DNA of 64,000 bases from Pyrenophora tritici-repentis (lineage: Eukaryota; Ascomycota; Dothideomycetes; Pleosporales; Pleosporaceae): assembly GCF_003171515.1 (NCBI RefSeq), contig NC_089395.1, positions 186,001 through 250,000 of the forward strand, given 5' to 3'. Positions 22,483 through 34,200 of this stretch are shown one piece after another. How positions within the stretch are numbered: the stretch's first letter is position 1; each line of letters opens with the position of its first letter. The position numbers were made by a program, and so were the translations under genes. The notes beneath the pieces are model-generated. The model made no database searches. It was given only the letters and a program-made list of their open reading frames with translations, and was not told where the DNA came from.

Positions 22483-24226
22483 ATGAGCATATCCTACACA
22501 TCGTTCAAGTTTCCTGCAAGATTATCTGTATCCGATATGCATACTGGAGTAGTTTACTTCCGCACCGCGTTGAGCTCGTGGTCCTGGCCAGCTCTCTGCG
22601 CGGCGCTGACCGGGGTCTTCATCATCTACCTGGTGTACAGAATTGAGGTTCACCCACGCCTTTTCAACCCTTTTCGACATCTTCCCACAGCAAAGGTAAG
22701 AAGTTTTCATGGGATATTCGAGGCACAGCTAACCCAGCTGCTCAGAATGGACTACCATTCCTTGGTCATGGACTCCTTCAATTCACCAACCCTCGCGGGG
22801 AAGCTTATCTGGAAATGGCCAACTCCATTCCCAATCAGGGGTTGATCCACTTCCACGGGTTCATGAATGTTCATCACCTTCTGTTAGTCAGCAACGAGGC
22901 CCTCTCCGAGGTTCTGGTCCGTCGTGCATATGCCTTCACCAAGCCAGCGGTAGCTCGACGTCTGCTCAGCCAGATCCTGGGGCAATCTCTTCTCATCCTC
23001 GAAGGCGACGAGCATAGATACCTCCGAAAACGCATTCAACCTGCCTTCAATTATCGGAATGTCCAAGATCTTTGCCCAATCTTCTGGTCGAAAGCCGTTG
23101 ACATGGTGGAAACAATAGAGCAGTCTGCTGCCTCGGCCGACGCACCGGATTTTGTAGTGGATGTGTTGCCTTGGGGTAACAAAGGCACCCTTGATGCAAT
23201 CGGCTTGGCTGCACTTGGTAAAGACCTTGATACGCTGCGGAAACCAAATGAGCTTATTGATCTCTATGAGCTTGTGACTGGCAGCAAAGAAAGCGTGCGT
23301 CTCTTGTTTATTGCCAACGCTTTCCTTCCGGCCTGGCTACTACGATTTCTGCCGCGCAAGTTCAATGACGATATTAACGATGCTCGTATAAGGCTGCGAC
23401 AGCTTTGCAGCACTTTTGTAGCGGAGAGGAAGAAGGAAGCTTTGGAAGACGACAGCTCAAAGGCGATCTTGTTGCAGCTTATACAGAGCGGAACGCTGAC
23501 GGATGACGAACTTATCGACCAACTTCTGACCATTATAGGCGCAGGGTAAACCAAAACTCAAGTTGATAAACATTGACCCACCTTTACTAACCACTAACCA
23601 GCTACGAGCCCACCTCAGCAACCTTCACCTGGACCCTCTGGCTCCTAGCCACCCAACCCATCTGGCAAGCCCGTCTCCGCGCCGAACTCCGTGCCCACAT
23701 CCCCCACCGCTTCTTTCTCAACGATGCACAAAGATTCAGCGACTCCGCCACCCTCGACACTCTCCCCGTCCTCAACGCCATCATCAACGAAACACTCCGC
23801 TTTATGCCCACATCCCCCATCACCTCACGCATCGCCACACAAGACACTACCATCCTCGGCAACCACATCCCCGCTGGAACGCGTCTCTGGATCGCCCCTG
23901 CTGCCATGAACCGCTTCACATCCTTCTACGGCGCGACGGCTGATGCTTTCGACCCTGGTCGCTGGATTGATGCCGACAGCGGTCGAGCAAATAACCACGG
24001 TGATGCGCAGACTAATTACGCATTTCTTACATTTTTGCATGGCCCGAGGAAATGTATAGGTGCCGGGTATGCGAAGGTTAAGTTACGCGCTTTTGTGGCG
24101 GCGTTTGTGGGGAGCTTTGAGTTTGAGTTGGCAGATGCAGAGTATGTGCCAGTGCCTGGGGGCATTACTGCTATTAAGCCGAGGGATGGTTTGCCGTTGA
24201 GATTGAGAAGGGCGAAGATGTGGTAG
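22483..24226 (+). CDS. Cytochrome P450 monooxygenase 2
   Basis: Three exons (22483-22695, 22746-23545, 23602-24226; introns of 50 and 56 nt) encode 545 residues. A single membrane helix lies near residues 30-50 (ALCAALTGVFIIYLVYRIEV). The I-helix reads IIGAGYEPTSATF, ExxR is in NETLRFMP, a FDPGRW motif follows, and the heme loop is FLHGPRKCIGAG with the ligand Cys489. The GPRxCIG form is typical of CYP families acting on lipids and terpenoids, but I do not assign a subfamily. The frame is intact across all exons. An internal ATG about 57 nt downstream is an alternative start. Divergent from the aldehyde dehydrogenase and convergent with P450-3. Confidence 0.9.
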
Positions 24227-24475
24227 TACATGTAAGAAGTACATAGCCTGTAGCAGCATGTCACTTGATGCACAACGCATAATACCGCATACATACTACA
24301 TCTGTTACCTCCCATCCTCAGCTTGGACAAATTTTGTCGGCACCATTGTATCGAGGAAAGCAGAATATTCATCTACATTCACTGACCTACAACCCCCTCC
24401 GCTCAACCGCTCCAACAGAGGAACATGGCCGCAGCTCTACCAAAAACCGCTCCACTATTTCCAACTGACCACATC
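24227..24475. terminator. Convergent 3' intergenic region (P450-2 / P450-3)
   Basis: 249 bp between converging P450 genes; nothing else seen. Confidence 0.3.
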
Positions 24476-26253
24476 TTAGATCAACTCCCGTTCCTTGAAC
24501 CTCACATACAAACCTGGCCTATTCAACGTCTGATACGACCTCAGCAGCTCCGTATCAGGATCTAAACTCCACCTTCTATTCTGCGCGCCCTCAGCGCCCT
24601 CAGTCTCGAGTTCAAAATCAAAGACCCACAGCAAATGCGCCACGATCAGCCGAATCTCATAGTACGATAAGCTCTGACCCATGCACTGTTTTGGGCCAGC
24701 TCCAAACGGCGTTGACGCGGACAAGTGGTCATTTTCAAAAGCCGGGTCCCAGCCTTGTTCGGTATGGTTGCGCAACCATCGCTCAGGGTGGTACTCATTG
24801 GATAGGTGGAAATTGCGCGCAGACCGCACCGCCGCCCATGGAGCTACGGATACCAGCGATCCTCCGGGTAATGTATGCGGTCCGATCTGTGCGCCCTTTG
24901 CGGGCACTGCACGTGGCAGGTTGGAACTGACTGGCGGGAAGATGCGCAGTGCCTCTTTGATGCAGGCATCGAGGTAAACCAGATCTTCCAGCTTTTGTAG
25001 GGTAATTTCACTTGGGTCGGCGAAAGTGGTGCGGATCGTAGTAGCGAGACGGTGGTAGACGTTGCGATGGGTGCAGAGGTTGTATATGAAAGTGACGAGG
25101 AGGGTGGAAATGGTTTCTGAACCGGCGGTCACGAGGAGCGTCATGTTGAGGAGGAGTTCGGTGGGCTCAAGCGTCTTGCGGGCATCTTTGTTGCGTTGGA
25201 TGTGGTATATGACATCTTTGTGAGACGATGTTTCGTCGGCGAGACCTTGGGATAAGTTAGCTGACTGCATTCTCATACAGTTCGCGTCAACTTACGTTCA
25301 AAGGTCTTCTTGCTGGTGTTTTTGAAGGAGATTTGTCGCCATTTCATTGCTTCAGCTGGCATGAGCTTGACTGCCATACGATTGAGCCAAGTGCCCACGC
25401 CCGTCACTCTCCGAACGGCCATGTCCAAGGTTGAGGAAATGAGGACGTTGGTTGTTGCTAGCGCCCACTCAGTCGCGACGCCTCCATCAAGACAGTGAAA
25501 CGATTCACCAAAACATAGATCGCCGATGATGTCGAATGTCGTAAACGATACTGCATCTCGTTAGAAGCCTATCCCAAGTTTAATGGCAAGTCGAAGAATA
25601 GTCATACACCAGTCGCTCATATTTAGAGCTTTCCCACCCTTTGCTCGTGTCTTGATTGCGTGAATCAGTTTGTACGTCTGAACCTCCAGTATCTCCTGCT
25701 GCGCCATGAGGGCAGATTTTGTAAACCCGACTGCCATTGCACGACGCTGCCGGGTATGCTCTGAACCTTTTGCAAGGCCGATTCCGACACATCCGTTGAT
25801 TGGCTTTACAACACCAATGAAAAGTGGCGCTTTTTCCATCACGTCGCCGTGCTAACATGTAATTGTTAGTTGATTATGCGGCTGATATATCGATGCTAGT
25901 GACTGTACATACGCGATTGCCGTAAATATGTTCCCAAGCGTATGGTTCCGCAAAGCTGAGTTCATTGGGAGAGATGCGCACAACTGGTCCGTATCTCTCG
26001 TGTAGTTTGTAATTGTACAAGTGTTGGACGCCTCGGAAAGCTGCAACTGCGCTTGGGATGTTTGACACACTGTTGAGCCATGGCCCTGGGTATCTGCTCA
26101 GACGGTGCATCCATCGGAGATGAACAGTTTGCGCTATGATGGAAAACAATATCTTGAGTGAGGTTCAGCGTGGGTCTTGTCTTGAGTCACGTGACATACC
26201 AGTAACAAAATGGTCCATCCTGCAATGGGGATATGTGACGATGTGACCTCCAT
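24476..26253 (-). CDS. Cytochrome P450 monooxygenase 3
   Basis: Five exons on the minus strand: 26253-26200, 26152-25913, 25851-25608, 25550-25296 and 25245-24476. Introns of 47-61 nt all follow GT-AG. The product is 520 residues. Features: a short N-terminal hydrophobic anchor that spans the first intron; PGPW near residue 40; VRISPNELSF; I-helix VTAGSETIS; ExxR in KEALRIFP; YHPERW; and the heme loop FGAGPKQCMGQ with Cys452. This layout resembles the isotrichodermin C-15 hydroxylase/pisatin demethylase type of fungal P450s (family resemblance, not tested). The start was chosen because exon 1 restores the membrane anchor in frame. It is divergent from the terpene synthase gene across an 860-bp gap. 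Confidence 0.88.
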
Positions 26254-27112
26254 TCTAGCAGCCAAGGCAATTGCACGATGAACCCAAAAAGCGTCTAGTA
26301 GATTCACAAGGTAGGATGATGAATCAGAGGAACCGCATTTGCCAATACCACGTTAATGTGTTTACTCACAAAGTCGATAATTCGCCATGGAATACCGTCG
26401 GCACATATACCTGTCAAATCGAGGCATTCATTATGTGACCCTGTCAGTCTGCAAAAACAATCAACCGAACTGAGCCGAAGAACAAAACAAATGCAACGCT
26501 TCATGCCGCGTCCGCGGCAATGGAATACATGATGGCCCCATTCTGTCTACGTGCTCATTACAAGTACACTCGATTGTCAAAAGGACCGGAGGCGCTATTG
26601 ACTAAGAATGTCGGGTTCTGCGGTAGTGATTCAGATGAACCATGGTACGCCAGCCAGCGAAGGCTGACGTAATAACCCGTTGGTTTTGTTTAGAAGGCCC
26701 TGGTTTTCGGGTCATTTAATACGTCCTCCGCTTCCGCGCCTGAAATTAGACTCCGCAACAATCAATTCAATCCGGTCACTCTCCTAGACCCACTTACCTA
26801 TCTAGGTAGGGCTTAAACTCCTATAGGTAACTACTAGGCTTAAAGCGGTAATCAATCAATCCAATCTGAACCTTCTAGGACCCACTTAATTGATTGTTGC
26901 GGACTGTGCCTGAAATAGTAGACGATGGTAAGATGAAGCCCCGGATTCAGGCTCCATTTGTTTCGAAAGGGAGACATACACTGCCAAGATATCAGCATGC
27001 CAAGTTGTACTCTACCATAAAGATGGTGACCTATGGCGTTGCTATGTTCACTACCATTAGAGACTCTTCCGAGGTTTCTGGATTCTTCATTTTATAATTC
27101 CTTTTCAACACC
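26254..27112. promoter_or_regulatory. Divergent promoter region, P450-3 / terpene synthase, with inserted MITE
   Basis: About 860 bp, of which 26747-26907 is a MITE. The rest shows no gene. The frame at 26304-26504 (minus) has no domain. The insertion lies about 200 bp upstream of the terpene synthase start and could affect its expression. Confidence 0.45.
26747..26907 (+). mobile_element. 161-bp hAT-type MITE (family A), copy 1
   Basis: Termini TAGACTCCGCAACAATCAAT and its near-inverse ending GATTGTTGCGGACTGT. It is flanked by GCCTGAAA(T) on both sides (26738-26746 and 26908-26916). The same sequence occurs in reverse orientation at 48040-48200. Confidence 0.88.
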
Positions 27113-28500
27113 ATGTCCAGCTTTCTAACCACAGTCCTGGCAAATGCCATTGGCACCGGAACTGCTTGGACCGCGCTTTTGCTGCTCAAAGCTCAAATGC
27201 CACATCCCAAAGATGACCAGAAATCCATAACACCGCCACAGGAGCCACTTGATGACAAGTCCTTCGTTGTCCGCGAACGCTGGTACTACCCGCCAGATAT
27301 CGCGGACGACCTGAAGGACATAGATCTTCCTTTCCGGGTCAAGCAGGAGATCTTTGCGACTGCATGGGAGTATACCCGCTGTGTTATCCCTGAATATACC
27401 AATTGGTCACGATATGTCGCCTTCATGCGCATCATCGTCATGGGTATCATTGCAGAGTTCCGTGGTAGCCTCATGGACGTGGCCAATGACGACAATGTCG
27501 TGGGTTACAGTCTCACCGAAGTGCTGAACACCTTGTGCGCCGGAACAAAGGGCCAGTACGTTCAACCCTATCAATTCCCATCAAGTTCCTTCGTGTCTGC
27601 AGCTGACATGACCCTCTTCTCAGTGACGAAATGTGCCGCGAATACCGCTGTTTTCTCCTAATGTCATCCCAAAAATCCCGCCACCAGACAAACACCACGC
27701 TATTCCGCCGATACAGTGTCGCTCTCTCCAAAAGCCCGTGGCAATTCTTCCGCATGCGCGACACCGACGCTCTCGCCCGCTTTACCATCGGCGTCGCCCT
27801 CGCCTGCAACGACCTCGACGACATCTGGTTCACCTCGGCCCAATTTGACATCATGGCCGAAATTGGCAACACAATGTACGACGGCATATCCTACTGGAAG
27901 CACCGTTCCGAAGGCGAGATCAACAGCACTTTCGCATACGTCTCAGAAGACAAGCGCGTGCTGGCGTATCATAAATGCCGTGAGGCGCTCTGGGCACTGG
28001 ACGTGGCTTGGGCGAGGAAACCGGAGTTGAAATGCGTCATCAATTTTCTCCGCTACTTCGGGGGACCAATTCATATGATTATGCGACGGTACCGGTTTGT
28101 GGAGGAGGGGCTTACGCTGGGGAAGCCGGAGACTAAGCGGGTTATTGCGCAGACTCGCAGCAATGTTAAGCTGTGGAATCGGCTTGATGAGCAGAAGAAG
28201 ACGGAGAAGCAGAAACTGGAGAGCCTTGAGCAGTATCGTCATGTTCTATCTCAAGAGGATGTCTTGTTGTTTGATGGGTTGGCTCCGATGTTAGAACGGG
28301 CTGATGAAGGTTTGTGCTCTGAGTGCAGTTATCGGGAGACGTATGGTGCACCGCAGCCTCATACCTTTGGTGGAGTCGTCCTTTGTGAAGGGTGTAAGCA
28401 CAGATGGGGGGTGTATACTGAGAGTGTGCTCGAGCGTATGGTCAAGTGCTTTCCAGAGGCTGCTGAGACAGTTCGTTTGAGTGAGGCGCGCGCGGCCTGA
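27113..28500 (+). CDS. aba3: ABA3-type sesquiterpene synthase (alpha-ionylideneethane synthase-like)
   Basis: Two exons (27113-27555 and 27624-28500; intron GTACGT..CAG) give 439 residues. Segments such as WYYPPDIADDL, EYTRCVIPEYTNW, MGIIAEFRGS, DLDDIWF (about 211-217) and GGPIHMIMRRYRFVEEGL match my knowledge of BcABA3 from Botrytis cinerea. That enzyme is the non-canonical synthase that turns farnesyl diphosphate into alpha-ionylideneethane for abscisic acid. The family lacks the usual DDXXD/NSE pair, and none is seen here. The last 65 residues carry two CxxC pairs (379-382 and 402-405), suggestive of a metal-binding knuckle. It is the only terpene synthase in the cluster and so sets the terpenoid scaffold. 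The assignment to the family is strong; the exact product is inference. Confidence 0.87.
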
Positions 28501-29172
28501 ATGCTGCCGTCGCAGCCAATGAGTGGGGTTCGTAGAGTATAGGCAGTATGTATAGTTTCGAGCGATTCTGCGTCTTTTTATCGTCGTCCAAAGTTTACTC
28601 ACGTCTTTGTGGAGCCGTTGTTTTCACGAACAGGTTTTATTGTACATAGAATAGAACCCCGAACATCAAATTTGAATATAGAACAAAATATCTTTGACCT
28701 TGAGGGAAGTTTACACAGTGCAGAGTGACTCACTTTGGTATGTGTCTCAGTTATTTCCAGACTCCGCAACAATCAATCGGATCGGCATGATTGATTCCTA
28801 TCTAGGTTAAAGGCTGCCTAATGAAGTAATTCTTTAACCTATATAGGAATCAATCATGTCAATCGATTGATTGTTGCGGAGTCTGGTTATTTCAAACGCC
28901 ATCGTAAAGTGACATCTTCGAATCTGCCGCTACAAAGTTCCACCGCGATCATGAAGGCCTCTCCGAACCTTATGTCAAGCACATCGCAATCACTAAAAGC
29001 TGCGACACTACCTACCCACTTTCCGAGGTCACTGTGCTTCTCCACTTCTATACGTTTCTCACACCATGCGTTTGTCAGATTGGTGGAACAGCATTGTCCT
29101 GCAACTTTATTTTTATCCCAGTACATATTGCACAAACTTTATCAACTAGATTAATGGTCGTGCTCCTTCTCT
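28501..29172. terminator. Convergent 3' intergenic region with inserted MITE
   Basis: About 670 bp between the converging terpene synthase and acyltransferase genes. Apart from the 128-bp MITE no feature was recognised; the frame at 28867-29154 starts inside the MITE end and is not credible. Confidence 0.35.
28758..28885. mobile_element. 128-bp hAT-type MITE, copy 2
   Basis: Same sequence as 15445-15572, with its own perfect 8-bp duplication GTTATTTC (28750-28757, 28886-28893). Lies in the 3' gap between two cluster genes. Confidence 0.92.
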
Positions 29173-30735
29173 TCACAAATCCTGATACACTTCGCATTGC
29201 GCCAACGCTGGATCGGAGGCAAATGATTCAAACACGTCTTCCGTTACGTTGAAAAACAAATTCAGCCCATTCCTGTACCAGGTATTGCCGGATACTCCAC
29301 CGCTTGGCACAGCCTCTGTCAAGACAAAAAGATTCGGTATGGATGACGACGGAAAGTAAAAGGAGGGGCGAAGAGATCCCAGACTGAACTTGTCGTATCC
29401 CAAGTGCGCCACGGAGCTGAACTCCATATGTTCATCACCCCTTTTTGGCATAAGGGTACGTGAAGGACTATCGGTGAAGGACGCGTCATAGGCAATTGCG
29501 TGGATTGCGGTGTCGTCATACTGGTTTAGGGTGTTGGTAACTCTAACAGCCAGGTTGATTGGATCAGTGGAATTTGTGGGGGCGCTATCTGCATCGGGGG
29601 AAATCATGACTACTACGAACGGCGATCCTAGTAGCCCATCGCGGACTCCTAGAAGCCAACGCAAGCTGGTGGCTAAGTGAAGATCAATGGGCAGACATTT
29701 TGAATAACCACGAGCTCGATTGAGACATGCCCAGAAGAAACCGATCAGCGCTGCTTGGTCAGTCAAGCGCATTGAGCTTTTTGACTGTAGCTCTGCCAGC
29801 TTGTGTCCTACTTCTTTGGCAGGTATGTGTAATAGATAGTTGTACATCTTCTTCGGTCCAAAGTTCGATACGATGTCGGAGCCATTCGAATGTAGAGTAC
29901 GGCGATATGGGCCTCGTGTAGGAAGTGTGCGAGCTCGTTCAAGAAGCGATGGTCCTTGTTCGTGCAGATCGATATCAGCAAGTTGGTCGTTGAAGATGTC
30001 TGGCTGCCATGACGGTGGGTTCTTGAGCACTCCATTTCCGCTATGAAACAGCTGTCCATGGATCAACGACCAGTGCTCCAGAAACCTTCCCGCAGTATAA
30101 CCGTCAGCCAAGCCGTGCTCAAAGTCGATGCCGAGACTGAAGCCGCCGCATGCGAACGTCGTAGTCTGGATGCGAATTCCGGGAGGCTGAGAGCAGGGCG
30201 TGGGAAACAGTGCGCGGAGAGATATAGGGGAATAGTCCCACATGAATGACGATTTGTTTAGGGTGGCAGGTGGAAGCAGGCTCTGGATGCGCGCCTTGGT
30301 GCGGGCCTCGGTGAATTCTACAGCTCTGTCGCTAGAAGTTCCCCATTTCACGATCGTTCTCTGAACTTGTTGTTTCTGATCTTTTGGATCTGGGTGTGTG
30401 GTGCCCTCCAAGACCCCAACAAAGCGCGGAAAGACATCAAGTGTTCGGGAAAGGCTTTCGATGATTTGCGCAACGAGTTCTCGCTGCTCATTTGTTTGTT
30501 TGAAAAGGTATATTGTAGGAACAGTACGATGGTAGGCATACCAAGCGTCCACGACGGGCAGGTTCGCAGACTGTGGCGATAGATTCTGGTGGCTCCGAGG
30601 CCAGACCTCATGTACTTTGACAATGTCAACTTTCATTTTGGGTGTCGTGAATGTCGGTAGTACTTCGAATTGGTCACTGGATATGGGGAAACTGCAATCG
30701 AACACCCCAGTAATGATCAAAGACATCGAGGTCAC
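29173..30735 (-). CDS. BAHD-like (PF02458-type) acyltransferase
   Basis: A single exon of 520 residues. The catalytic HxxxD motif is present as His207-Gly-Leu-Ala-Asp211 within FEHGLADGYT. The C-terminal structural motif (DFGWG in plant BAHDs) appears only in the loose form LGYDKFSLGSLRP, as in fungal trichothecene 3-O-acetyltransferase relatives. Such enzymes move an acyl group from CoA, or sometimes from a carrier protein, to an alcohol. The start may be the ATG at 30636 (MKVDIVKVHEVWP), where family members usually begin, rather than 30735. It is divergent from the PKS and convergent with the terpene synthase. A role in esterifying a hydroxylated terpenoid, possibly with the polyketide chain, is inference. 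Confidence 0.85.
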   Translation of the reverse strand: MTSMSLIITGVFDCSFPISSDQFEVLPTFTTPKMKVDIVKVHEVWPRSHQNLSPQSANLPVVDAWYAYHRTVPTIYLFKQTNEQRELVAQIIESLSRTLDVFPRFVGVLEGTTHPDPKDQKQQVQRTIVKWGTSSDRAVEFTEARTKARIQSLLPPATLNKSSFMWDYSPISLRALFPTPCSQPPGIRIQTTTFACGGFSLGIDFEHGLADGYTAGRFLEHWSLIHGQLFHSGNGVLKNPPSWQPDIFNDQLADIDLHEQGPSLLERARTLPTRGPYRRTLHSNGSDIVSNFGPKKMYNYLLHIPAKEVGHKLAELQSKSSMRLTDQAALIGFFWACLNRARGYSKCLPIDLHLATSLRWLLGVRDGLLGSPFVVVMISPDADSAPTNSTDPINLAVRVTNTLNQYDDTAIHAIAYDASFTDSPSRTLMPKRGDEHMEFSSVAHLGYDKFSLGSLRPSFYFPSSSIPNLFVLTEAVPSGGVSGNTWYRNGLNLFFNVTEDVFESFASDPALAQCEVYQDL

Positions 30736-31253
30736 CTACGTGGTTGGGGATTGCGCTCGCGCGAGACCAGCCGCAAATCACCCGTTTGTCCCGATATGGT
30801 CGGAACTACTTCATGGTTGACTTTCATTATCCCGAATGTCCCAGGGTGCACTATCGGGACAGTAAGCGAGCTAAGATTGAGCGGCACTACGCATTGAGGC
30901 TCGTTCTGAGATGGTGTGCCACAATACCTGGGTACCCTGCGCGAGAGATTACAGGCACCCGCGACTGCCCCGAATGTTCAGTCGATCGATTAAACCACCG
31001 TCATTCAGCAACAGCGTTCCGTTTCCCTCGGGGAGGCGAGCGCATAAATGCGGCCGTGCATTCAGGTATCGACTGCAATTGACGCCGTCCATAGTTGTGG
31101 ATTCAGATGGGAGCGTCCACACATACATAGCTAGTTATCCCACATCGGACACGCTCATATAAAGACCAATCGTTCATAGCCAAGCTTGCTGCACGGAAGC
31201 TGTTTCTCAGTTTCATTGAAACCAACCGCCGAATCACGCACCACATCTTCACT
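30736..31253. promoter_or_regulatory. Divergent promoter, acyltransferase / PKS, with TATA box
   Basis: 518 bp between divergent genes. On the PKS side a TATAAA box at 31158-31163 lies about 90 bp before the PKS start codon. Several CCCGA/TCGGG-like pieces occur, but no repeated operator could be fixed. The small plus-strand frames here are not credible genes. Confidence 0.45.
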
Positions 31254-34200
31254 ATGCAGCGGCATTCTACCAATGGCATCAACGGTCGACGATCTAGTGA
31301 CGTCCCGCAGACAGGTTCAGATGACCTTTCGAATTCCATAGCCATAGTTGGCATCAGCTGCAAGTTTGGAGGTGCAGCTGCCAGCATGGATGGGTTATGG
31401 CACACTTTGACCAGCGGTGCAAGTTGTTGGTCCCCAATACCCAAGAGCCGCTTCGACATTGCCCACACGTACCATCCCGACCCGCTGCGAACAGATAGTG
31501 TACGTACAATCTTAAACTCTCTTTTTTTATCCAGTAATTAGCGATTGACTGTGTACAGCTCCATGTAAAGGGCGGATTTTTTATTGAGGAGGATCTGACG
31601 AAATTTGATGCGCCGTTCTTCAACCTCACAGCGGAGGCTGCCAAGGCCATGGACCCTCAGCTTAGGCTGCTTTTGGAAGGGGTATATCAGGCGACTGAAA
31701 ATGGTAAGCTACACATTCTTCCAGCAAAAAGCTATAGAGTCAAATCTAATGTAAATATAGCGGGAATCCCCACTGAGAAGCTTGCTGGGTCCAACACTTC
31801 TGTATTCTCTGCAACCTTTGGCAGAGATTACACAGAAATGCTCATGAAAGACGCGGATGCACTTCCCACGTCGTTAGTCACTGGAAATGGCCCGGCGATG
31901 TTCGCAAACAGAGTCTCCCATTTCTACAACCTACAGGGTCCAAGTATCACCGTTGATACGGGATGTTCAGGTGGCCTTGTGGCCCTTCACATGGGCGTCA
32001 ATAGCATTCGGAACCGAGAATCAGATGTCTCTATTGTTGGGACTTCCAATGCAATATTGAACCAAGACTTCTTCATTGCCATTTCGAATCTCGGCCTCCT
32101 GCATGAAGATGGAAAATGTTACTCTATGGATCATCGCTGGGGAGGCTACGGGAGGGGCGAGGGTATGGCAGTGTTGGTGTTGAAGAAGCTCTCTGCAGCG
32201 GTCGAAGACGGGGACCACATTCACGCTGTGATACGCGAATCAGCTGTCAATCAGGACGGTAAAACAGGGACCATAACTTCACCATCCATGGAGGCGCAGC
32301 GTTCCCTCATTCAGCAATGCTACAGCCGGGCGGGAATAGACCTATCGTCCACCGGGTACGTGGAGGCTCATCTCACAGGAACCGGGGGTGATGCAATCGA
32401 AGCTGAAGCCTTGGCGAGAACTTTTGGAAAATCGAGAGAATCAGGTGACCCAATTTGGGTCGGATCTGTCAAAAGCAACATCGGACACACCGAACCTGTT
32501 AGCGGGCTGGCGGCCGTTATCAAAGCGGCTCTTATGCTACGACACAAGCAAATTCCTGCCAATATCACTTTCGAAAAGGTAAATCCAAACATTCCATTAG
32601 ATGAGTGGAACTTACAGGTACCGACATCTTTGATACCATGGCCTCAAAACAAGCCATTGAGGATATCTGTCAACAATTTTGGCTACGGTGGGACTAATGC
32701 ACACCTCATCCTGGACGCGCCCCCAATCATAGACATGCAGAATCATCACGAACCCCAAGATATCACTAAACCTTTGTCTTTGGTCTACATCTTGACCGCA
32801 AAAGAAGAGGTTGGCACGATTCAAAGAAGCAGAGACTTGGCAAAGTACATTCAAAACGCGCTGCAAGATGAAAGCGTACCAGCGCCAAAAGACCTTGCCT
32901 ACACACTTGTTGAGCGTAGATCGCGGTTTCCATGGTCAATCGCTGTCAGAGCTCGCAGTTTAGGGCAACTAGCAGAGATTCTCGAAGACCCGCGCCGGCA
33001 GCCAATTCGCGCATCGTCTTCCCCAGTCCGGATAGGCTACGTTTTCAATGGCCAAGGGGCGCAATGGTATGCCATGGGCCGCGAACTAATGAGCGCATCG
33101 GAGGTGTTCAGTACATCGATCGACCGCGCAGAAGCTCACCTGCAGGGATTTGGCGCGCTTTGGTCATTGAGGGAAGAGCTATCACGAGATGCGAGAAGTA
33201 CGCGAGTCCATGATGTTGAGTTGAGCCAGCCACTCAGTGTCGTTGTTCAAATTTGCTTAGTGGACTTGCTGCGATCTTGGAAAATCACTCCATCGGCTGT
33301 AGTCAGTCACTCAAGTGGCGAGATTGCGGCAGCCTACGCAGCGAATGTACTTTCATTCAGAGAAGCTGTCGGGGTCGTATACCATCGCGGACGACTTGCC
33401 AAGAAGTACCAAAAACTTGCAGCACTCTCAGGTGGGATGATGGCTGTTGGTTTAGGCGCAGAAGATGTCCAGGAGTATATCACTAATCTCCCTTCTGTGG
33501 GCCGAGTGGTGGTCGCTTGCATCAACAGCCCAGCTAGCGTCACAATCTCCGGTGACCTGGACGCTCTCGATGTAGTGGCAGATCGTTTGGACGCAGATGA
33601 TGTTTTCGCGCGAAGACTAAAAGTCCCATTAGCGTACCACTCACACCATATGGAATTCATGGCTGAGGAGTACCAAAGTTGTCTGGAAGAGCTTCTCGGA
33701 CCCTCCAAAGAGGGCGACTTGGACATCGTTTTTGCATCTCCAGTGACTGGTGGCATTGTCACTTCACGCTCAACCTTTGGTGCTACACATTGGGTACGCA
33801 ATCTCACAAGTCCCGTTTTGTTTTCTACCGCCTTGAAATCGATGATCTTTGGATCATATGGGCCTCATGACGAAGCGAGTGTACCGCCAGCGTCAAATCA
33901 GCAGATTTCCATCTGCCTGGAGATTGGAGCGCATGATACGTTGTCAGGTCCTGTCAGACAGACCCTGCGCGATACGCGCATGCCATATATCTCATGTCTG
34001 AAACGACCCCTGAATGCGGTGGACACAATGCAAGATGTCGCTTGCGTTCTGGTGGCCCGAGGCTACCCTGTTGATCTAACAGCAGTCAATAACCCATCTT
34101 CGAAATCCTCGTGCCAATTTACCTATATCCACGACCTTCCGGAGTATCCTTGGAATCACCAGAATTCCTATATGCTTGAACCACGAGCTTCTGAAGAGCA

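Noticed and set aside
26304..26504. Cysteine-containing 66-residue minus frame considered as a small secreted protein
   Set aside because: No signal peptide-like start; it sits in the shared promoter region and lacks other support.
28867..29154. Plus-strand frame of 95 residues beside the MITE
   Set aside because: Begins inside the MITE terminus and lies in a convergent 3' gap; probably chance.
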